The notes beneath the pieces were generated by a model. The model searched no databases, had not been told where the DNA came from, and was given only the letters and a program-made list of their open reading frames with translations. A stretch of 9,817 nucleotides of DNA, taken from contig JAICJM010000156.1 of assembly GCA_025928435.1 (NCBI GenBank), forward strand, positions 1 to 9,817, given 5' to 3'. Source of the DNA: Thermoleophilia bacterium (lineage in GTDB: Bacteria > Actinomycetota > Thermoleophilia > Gaiellales > JAICJC01). Below are positions 6,498 to 9,817 of this stretch, piece by piece. The position numbers and the translations under genes were made by a program. Position 1 is the stretch's first letter; the number at the start of each line of letters is the position of its first letter.

Positions 6498-6938
6498 TCA
6501 GGCGAAGTGCCGGGCGATGCTCGCGACCGACCTGCGAACGGCCTTCGCGAGCCGGGGGCGCAGCACGACCGGCTCGAGCAGCCGGCCGAGGCCGCGGGCC
6601 TCGTACTCGAGCCGCAGCGCGACCGTGCTCCCGCCGTCGCGCGCCGCCACGTCGACCGTCTGGCTGAACGCCGCGAAGGGCATCCCGACGCCCTCGACGA
6701 GCCGCAGCACGGACCGCCGCGGCGGGGCGAGCTCGGTGTACTCGCCGACCCAGGAGGGCGCCGTCCGCCGGCCGCGCAGGTGCAGGCGCACGCCGACGGC
6801 GGGGACGCTCGCGTCCTCGAGCCGGGCCAGGTCGGCCATCGCGTCCCACTGCTGGCGCCGGTCGGGATCGTGCAGGAACGCGAACACCTCCTTCGGCGCC
6901 GCGTCGACGGAGACGCGCTGCTCGATCACCACGCTCAC
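6498..6938 (-). CDS. SRPBCC (START/polyketide cyclase-like) family protein
   Basis: The 146-residue single-domain protein has the SRPBCC helix-grip pattern: an opening strand IEQRVSVDAAPKEVFAFLHDPDRRQQWDAM (5-34, with the characteristic VFAFL..P.....WD), middle strands VGVRLHLR and WVGEYTEL, a strand SQTVDVAARDGGSTVALRLEYEA (92-114), and a long C-terminal helix (about 122-144) that closes the hydrophobic pocket. Such proteins bind lipophilic ligands or act as cyclases, hydrolases or dehydratases; the ligand here cannot be read from sequence. The start is taken as GTG at 6938, supported by a TAnnnT element six bases upstream that fits a leaderless transcript; no Shine-Dalgarno is visible. It is the first gene of a minus-strand pair with the methyltransferase, which may suggest shared small-molecule or lipid modification, but that is inference. 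Confidence 0.85.
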   Translation of the reverse strand: MSVVIEQRVSVDAAPKEVFAFLHDPDRRQQWDAMADLARLEDASVPAVGVRLHLRGRRTAPSWVGEYTELAPPRRSVLRLVEGVGMPFAAFSQTVDVAARDGGSTVALRLEYEARGLGRLLEPVVLRPRLAKAVRRSVASIARHFA

Positions 6939-6944
6939 CGGCCG

Positions 6945-6954
6945 AAGGTACCAT
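6945..6954. promoter_or_regulatory. Symmetric bidirectional leaderless promoter
   Basis: The 22-bp divergent gap (6939-6960) is centred exactly on the palindrome GGTACC (6947-6952). On the plus strand TACCAT (6949-6954) is followed by six bases and GTG (6961). On the minus strand TACCTT (6950 down to 6945) is followed by six bases and GTG (6938). Both fit the actinobacterial TAnnnT -10 pattern placed 6-8 bases before a leaderless start. No convincing -35 box is visible for either. Confidence 0.5.
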
Positions 6955-6960
6955 GGAGCC

Positions 6961-7266
6961 GTGCTCGAAGGGGCCCGGAATCTGGCGGCGGGCCGTCGCT
7001 ACGGCGTGGTGAGCGCGGTCCCCGGCCGCCGTGGCGGCCGCGCATACCTGCACCTCTCGAAGGCGATCGACGAGGCAGTCGACCGCACCCGCGCGTGCGA
7101 CGCCACCCATCCCGGCTGGCACGTCATCCGGATCGAGCGCGGCCACCTCCCCCGGGTCGTGTGGCCCGACGCCTCGGGCGACGACGGCGACGGCGAGGAG
7201 AGCCTCGTCCCGCGCCGCCCCCGCCGCCCCGCCGGGAGCGGCGCGATCGCCCTCCCGGTCCCCTGA
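6961..7266 (+). CDS. Uncharacterised 101-residue protein
   Basis: I do not recognise this gene. Read from GTG 6961, it has a basic, compact N-terminal half (GRRYGVVSAVPGRRGGRAYL, 11-30), an amphipathic helix (SKAIDEAVDRTRAC, 33-46), and a strand-like stretch GWHVIRIERGHLPRVVWPD (52-70). A low-complexity tail follows: an acidic DDGDGEE run, then an Arg/Pro segment. There is no signal peptide, membrane segment or metal motif. Codons are strongly G/C-ending in this frame, like the neighbours. No Shine-Dalgarno fits the start, but TACCAT lies six bases upstream, consistent with a leaderless message. It is divergent from the SRPBCC gene and ends 35 bases before the MttB-like gene. The frame stays open far upstream, but those codons are antisense to the minus-strand genes and Arg/Pro-rich. 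Confidence 0.55.
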   Translation: MLEGARNLAAGRRYGVVSAVPGRRGGRAYLHLSKAIDEAVDRTRACDATHPGWHVIRIERGHLPRVVWPDASGDDGDGEESLVPRRPRRPAGSGAIALPVP

Positions 7267-7287
7267 CGGGGCGCCTGGCCCCGCTGG

Positions 7288-7293
7288 TACAGT
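7288..7293 (+). promoter_or_regulatory. Possible -10 element giving a leaderless MttB-like transcript
   Basis: TACAGT (TAnnnT type) ends eight bases before the chosen GTG start at 7302, so transcription could begin at or next to the start codon. CTGACG at 7263-7268 matches TTGACA at four of six positions, but at a long 19-bp spacing. No Shine-Dalgarno is visible before 7302, which favours a leaderless start or a start I have misplaced. Confidence 0.35.
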
Positions 7294-7301
7294 CGCTCGC
7301 G

Positions 7302-8738
7302 GTGGAGGCGATCTCGATCCTGGCGCCCGACGACCTCGAGGCGGTGCACGAGCGCGCGATGACGATCCTCGAGGAGATCGGCACGGACGTGCGCCACGAG
7401 GAGGCGCTGCGGCTGCTGCGCGAGAGCGGCCAGGATGTCGATGGCGAGCGGGTGCGGTGGGACCGCGAGTTCGTGATGGAGATGGTCGGGACGGCGCCGG
7501 CGACGTTCAGGCTCGAGCCGCGCAACCCCGACCGCGCCGTCACGATCGGCGGCGGCAAGCCGGTGCTGGCGCCCGTCGGCGGTTCGCCCTTCTGCTCCGA
7601 CCTCGAGCGCGGGCGCCGCGACGGCGGCATCGCCGAGCACGTCGAGCTCGTGAAGATGGCCCACGCCGCCGGCCTGATGACCTGCCTGCAGAGCGGGACG
7701 GTCGAGGCGAACGACCTCAGCGAGCACAGCCGCCACCTCGAGATGGACTACTCGATCCTGCGCTGGTCGGACAAGCCATACGTCTGCTACGGCACCTCGG
7801 GCGAGAAGGCCCGCGACGCCGTCGAGCTGGCGGCGATCGCCTGCGGCGGCCGGGAGCGGATCGAGCGCACGCCGGCCATCATGGGCGTGGTCAACCCGAA
7901 CAGCCCGCTCGTCTGGGACTTCCTCATGGTGGACGCGCTGGTGGAGTGGGCGAAGGCAGCCCAGCCGGTCGTCGTGACGCCGTTCCTGCTGGCGGGGGCG
8001 ACGGCGCCCGTGAGCGTCGCCGGCGGGCTGGCGCTGCAGGTGGCCGAGGCGCTGACCGGCGTCGCGCTCGTGCAGCTGATCCGGCGCGGTGCGCCCGCCC
8101 TCTTCGGCTCGTTCTTCACGGCCGTCGACATGCGCACGGGCGGCCCGGCGTTCGGCACCCCCGAGTCGGTCGTCGGCACCCTCGCGGGCGGCCAGCTCGC
8201 TCGCCGCTACAACCTGCCGTACCGCGGGGGCGGGGGGCTCTGCTCCTCGAACGCGCTCGACGCGCAGGCCGCCGCCGAGACCATGAACACCCTGTGGGCA
8301 ACGATGCTCGCCCCGTCCGACTTCGTGCTCCACGCGGCCGGCTGGCTCGAGGGCGGCCTGACGGCCTCCTACGAGAAGCTCGCGCTCGACCTCGAGGTGC
8401 TGCGCATGTTCGAGGTGCTCGACCAGGGGGTGACGCTGGGCGAGGAGGAGTTCGCCCTCGACGCGATCCGCGGCGAGGGGCCCGGCGGCATGTTCCTCGC
8501 CGCCGACCACACGCTGGCGCACTTCCGCGACTGGACGTTCATGAGCCCGCTCTTCCGCTCCCAGTCGTACGTGACGTGGGAGAAACAGGGCTCGCTCACG
8601 GCCGACCGCGCCGCGACGGCCGAGTGGAAGCGGCTGCTCGAGGCCTGGGAGGACCCTGGCATGGAGTCGGGCCTGGAAGAGGAGCTGCGCGAGCACATCG
8701 AGCGACGCACGGCCGAGCTCGACGCAGAGCACGCGTAG
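7302..8738 (+). CDS. MttB-like (trimethylamine methyltransferase family) protein, no pyrrolysine codon
   Basis: The 478-residue, full-length member of the MttB superfamily (COG5598) is a TIM-barrel methyltransferase. Characterised members move a methyl group from trimethylamine, glycine betaine, proline betaine or carnitine to a corrinoid protein. Matching segments include the N-terminal helix LEAVHERAMTILEEIGTDVRHEEAL (12-36), the GGSPF/CSDLERGRRDGG stretch (93-109), the LEMDYSILRWSDKP segment (147-159), MGVVNPNSPLVWD (194-206), the barrel strand LFGSFFTAVDMRTGGPAFGTPE (267-288), RGGGGLCSSNALDAQAAAETMNTLW (308-332) and FVLHAAGWLEGGLTASYEKLALD (341-363). Methanogen MttB needs an in-frame UAG for pyrrolysine; none occurs here, so it belongs with the non-pyrrolysine homologues, whose substrates are usually quaternary amines. 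The start is GTG 7302. The TAG stop is directly followed, in frame, by the next gene's ATG. The corrinoid partner and activase are not in the window. Confidence 0.9.
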   Translation: MEAISILAPDDLEAVHERAMTILEEIGTDVRHEEALRLLRESGQDVDGERVRWDREFVMEMVGTAPATFRLEPRNPDRAVTIGGGKPVLAPVGGSPFCSDLERGRRDGGIAEHVELVKMAHAAGLMTCLQSGTVEANDLSEHSRHLEMDYSILRWSDKPYVCYGTSGEKARDAVELAAIACGGRERIERTPAIMGVVNPNSPLVWDFLMVDALVEWAKAAQPVVVTPFLLAGATAPVSVAGGLALQVAEALTGVALVQLIRRGAPALFGSFFTAVDMRTGGPAFGTPESVVGTLAGGQLARRYNLPYRGGGGLCSSNALDAQAAAETMNTLWATMLAPSDFVLHAAGWLEGGLTASYEKLALDLEVLRMFEVLDQGVTLGEEEFALDAIRGEGPGGMFLAADHTLAHFRDWTFMSPLFRSQSYVTWEKQGSLTADRAATAEWKRLLEAWEDPGMESGLEEELREHIERRTAELDAEHA

Positions 8739-9817
8739 ATGCCGCGCCTGCCCCGCCACGACGTGCTGTTCGAGCCGGTCCGGATCGGGCCGAAGACGCT
8801 CCGCAACCGCTTCTACCAGGTGCCGCACTGCACGGGCTTCGGCGTGGAGAAGCCGTGGACGCAGGCGGCCTTCCGGGGGATGAAGGCCGAGGGCGGCTGG
8901 GCCGCCGTCTGCACCGAGTACTGCTCGATCAGCGCCGAGTCGGACGAGTCGCCGTACGTGTCGGCGCGGCTGTGGGACGACGAGGACGCGCGGGCGCTGC
9001 GGCTGATGACCGAGGAGGCGCACCGGCACGGAGCGCTGGCCGGCGTCGAGCTCTGGCACGGCGGCCTCTACGCCGAGACGCGCGAGTCGCGGCTGCCGCC
9101 GCTCGCGCCCTCGCAGCTCTCGAGTGACTTCGACGGGATCACCGTGCCCCGCGTCATGACGACGGCAGACATCCGGCGCGTGCAGGAGGAGTGGGTGGCC
9201 GCCGCCCGGCGGGCGCGGGACGCGGGCTTCGACATCGTCTACGTCTACGGCTCCCATACATACCTGCCGTCCCAGTTCCTCTCGCCCGTCTACAACCGTC
9301 GCACGGACGCGTACGGCGGCTCGTTCGAGAACCGGGCCCGGTTCTGGCTCGAGGCGATCGAGCTCGTGCGCGAGGCGGTCGGCGACGACTGCGCGATCGC
9401 GGTCCGGATCGCCGCCGACACGCTCGAGGGGTCGGGCGTCGAGCTGGCCGAGGGGCTCGAGTTCATCCGCCGGGCCGACCCGATGGTCGACCTGTGGGAC
9501 GTGACCATCGGCGCCCTGGCCGGCTGGCAGCGGCTCGACGCCGGGCCGTCGCGGTTCTTCGAGCAGGGCTATCAGCTGGAGTGGTCGGGCCAGGCTCGGC
9601 AGGCGACGGACAAGCCGATCGTGGTCGTCGGCCGGTTCACCGATCCCGACCGGATGGCGGAGATCGTGCGCGGCGGCACCGTCGACCTGATCGGCGCCGC
9701 CCGCCCGTCGATCTCCGACCCCTTCCTGCCGCGCAAGATCGAGGAGGGCCGCTACGACGAGGTGCGCGAGTGCATCGGCTGCAACGCCTGCTACTCGCGC
9801 TCGATCTGGGGCCGCCA
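8739..9817 (+). CDS. Trimethylamine dehydrogenase-type iron-sulfur flavoprotein, N-terminal part (3' end outside window)
   Basis: The first 359 codons of an Old Yellow Enzyme-type FMN / 4Fe-4S amine dehydrogenase, normally about 730 residues, are present. Trimethylamine dehydrogenase oxidatively demethylates trimethylamine to dimethylamine and formaldehyde and passes electrons to ETF. Visible landmarks are YQVPHC with Cys31 (the 6-S-cysteinyl-FMN cysteine, Cys30 in Methylophilus enzyme numbering), KAEGGWA, TEYC with Tyr61 (Tyr60), Ser75 (Ser74), ELW with Trp106 (Trp105), YGSH with Tyr170 and His173 (Tyr169, His172), Arg223 (Arg222), Trp263 (Trp264), Asp267, and the cluster motif CIGCNAC (Cys345, 348, 351). 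Positions 60, 74 and 105 carry the trimethylamine-type residues rather than the Gln, Thr and Phe of dimethylamine dehydrogenase. The third bowl Trp (355) aligns with Ser355 here; a Trp lies two residues later. The ATG abuts the upstream TAG with no gap, so the two genes are an operon. Confidence 0.92.
   Translation, partial: MPRLPRHDVLFEPVRIGPKTLRNRFYQVPHCTGFGVEKPWTQAAFRGMKAEGGWAAVCTEYCSISAESDESPYVSARLWDDEDARALRLMTEEAHRHGALAGVELWHGGLYAETRESRLPPLAPSQLSSDFDGITVPRVMTTADIRRVQEEWVAAARRARDAGFDIVYVYGSHTYLPSQFLSPVYNRRTDAYGGSFENRARFWLEAIELVREAVGDDCAIAVRIAADTLEGSGVELAEGLEFIRRADPMVDLWDVTIGALAGWQRLDAGPSRFFEQGYQLEWSGQARQATDKPIVVVGRFTDPDRMAEIVRGGTVDLIGAARPSISDPFLPRKIEEGRYDEVRECIGCNACYSRSIWGR

Noticed and set aside
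6953..7012. ATG at 6953 with a GAAGG sequence four bases upstream
   Set aside because: The frame closes after 19 codons, so it is more likely accidental or at most a tiny leader peptide; I could not support it as a gene.
5829..7301. Upstream extension of the MttB-like reading frame by 491 codons
   Set aside because: The extension is Arg/Pro/Ser-rich, antisense to the methyltransferase and SRPBCC genes, and out of frame with the 101-residue gene; the MttB family begins near 7302.
7302..8738. Pyrrolysine use in the MttB-like gene
   Set aside because: The reading frame is full length with no internal TAG, and TAG also serves as an ordinary stop for rpsA and the methyltransferase gene.
6999..9257. 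Very long open frame (752 codons) on the minus strand opposite the MttB-like and TMADH-type genes
   Set aside because: It is antisense to two clearly recognisable enzymes and its protein is low-complexity, rich in His, Arg, Leu and Ala, as expected for a GC-rich shadow frame.
1..9817. tRNA or rRNA genes, CRISPR arrays, insertion sequences, phage or toxin-antitoxin genes
   Set aside because: I looked for spaced repeats, cloverleaf-like segments, transposase motifs and small paired genes and saw none that could be supported.

Overview
The window is very GC-rich and densely coded, with GTG as well as ATG starts, overlapping stop/start junctions and almost no intergenic DNA. The order polA - rpsA - coaE is the one familiar from Actinomycetota (for example mycobacteria). 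With the high GC this points to an actinobacterium, possibly a deep, little-cultured lineage such as Thermoleophilia. The lineage is inference; no rRNA or other decisive marker is present.

Layout. (1) 1-3031, plus strand: the 3' end of polA (polymerase domain), then a small zinc-ribbon protein and a predicted lipoprotein of the hypothetical glycosyl-hydrolase (GHL15-like) type, all overlapping and so probably one transcript. (2) 3032-5650, plus strand: a likely promoter and an unusual 5' leader, then rpsA (ribosomal protein S1), coaE (dephospho-CoA kinase) and a membrane-anchored lytic transglycosylase, tightly packed. (3) 5635-6938, minus strand: a two-gene unit, transcribed SRPBCC/START-like protein then a Ppm2/TcmP-type SAM methyltransferase, which overlaps the transglycosylase tail to tail. 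(4) 6939-6960: a 22-bp divergent gap whose palindromic GGTACC core places a TAnnnT -10 element exactly 6 nt before a GTG start on both strands. (5) 6961-7266, plus strand: a 101-residue protein I do not recognise. (6) 7302-9817, plus strand: an MttB-like (trimethylamine methyltransferase family, no in-frame UAG) gene joined directly at TAG|ATG, in the same frame, to the first 359 codons of a trimethylamine-dehydrogenase-type flavoprotein, cut by the window end.

Regions 1 and 2 are mostly housekeeping: DNA repair synthesis, translation, CoA synthesis and cell-wall turnover. The most interesting part is region 6. It pairs a corrinoid-type methylamine methyltransferase homologue with an oxidative amine dehydrogenase whose visible substrate-site residues are of the trimethylamine type. 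That suggests a methylated-amine or quaternary-amine demethylation module. The corrinoid protein, its activase and the electron acceptor (ETF) are not in view.

No tRNA, rRNA, CRISPR array, insertion sequence or prophage gene was seen, and no stretch longer than about 100 bases lacks a gene.
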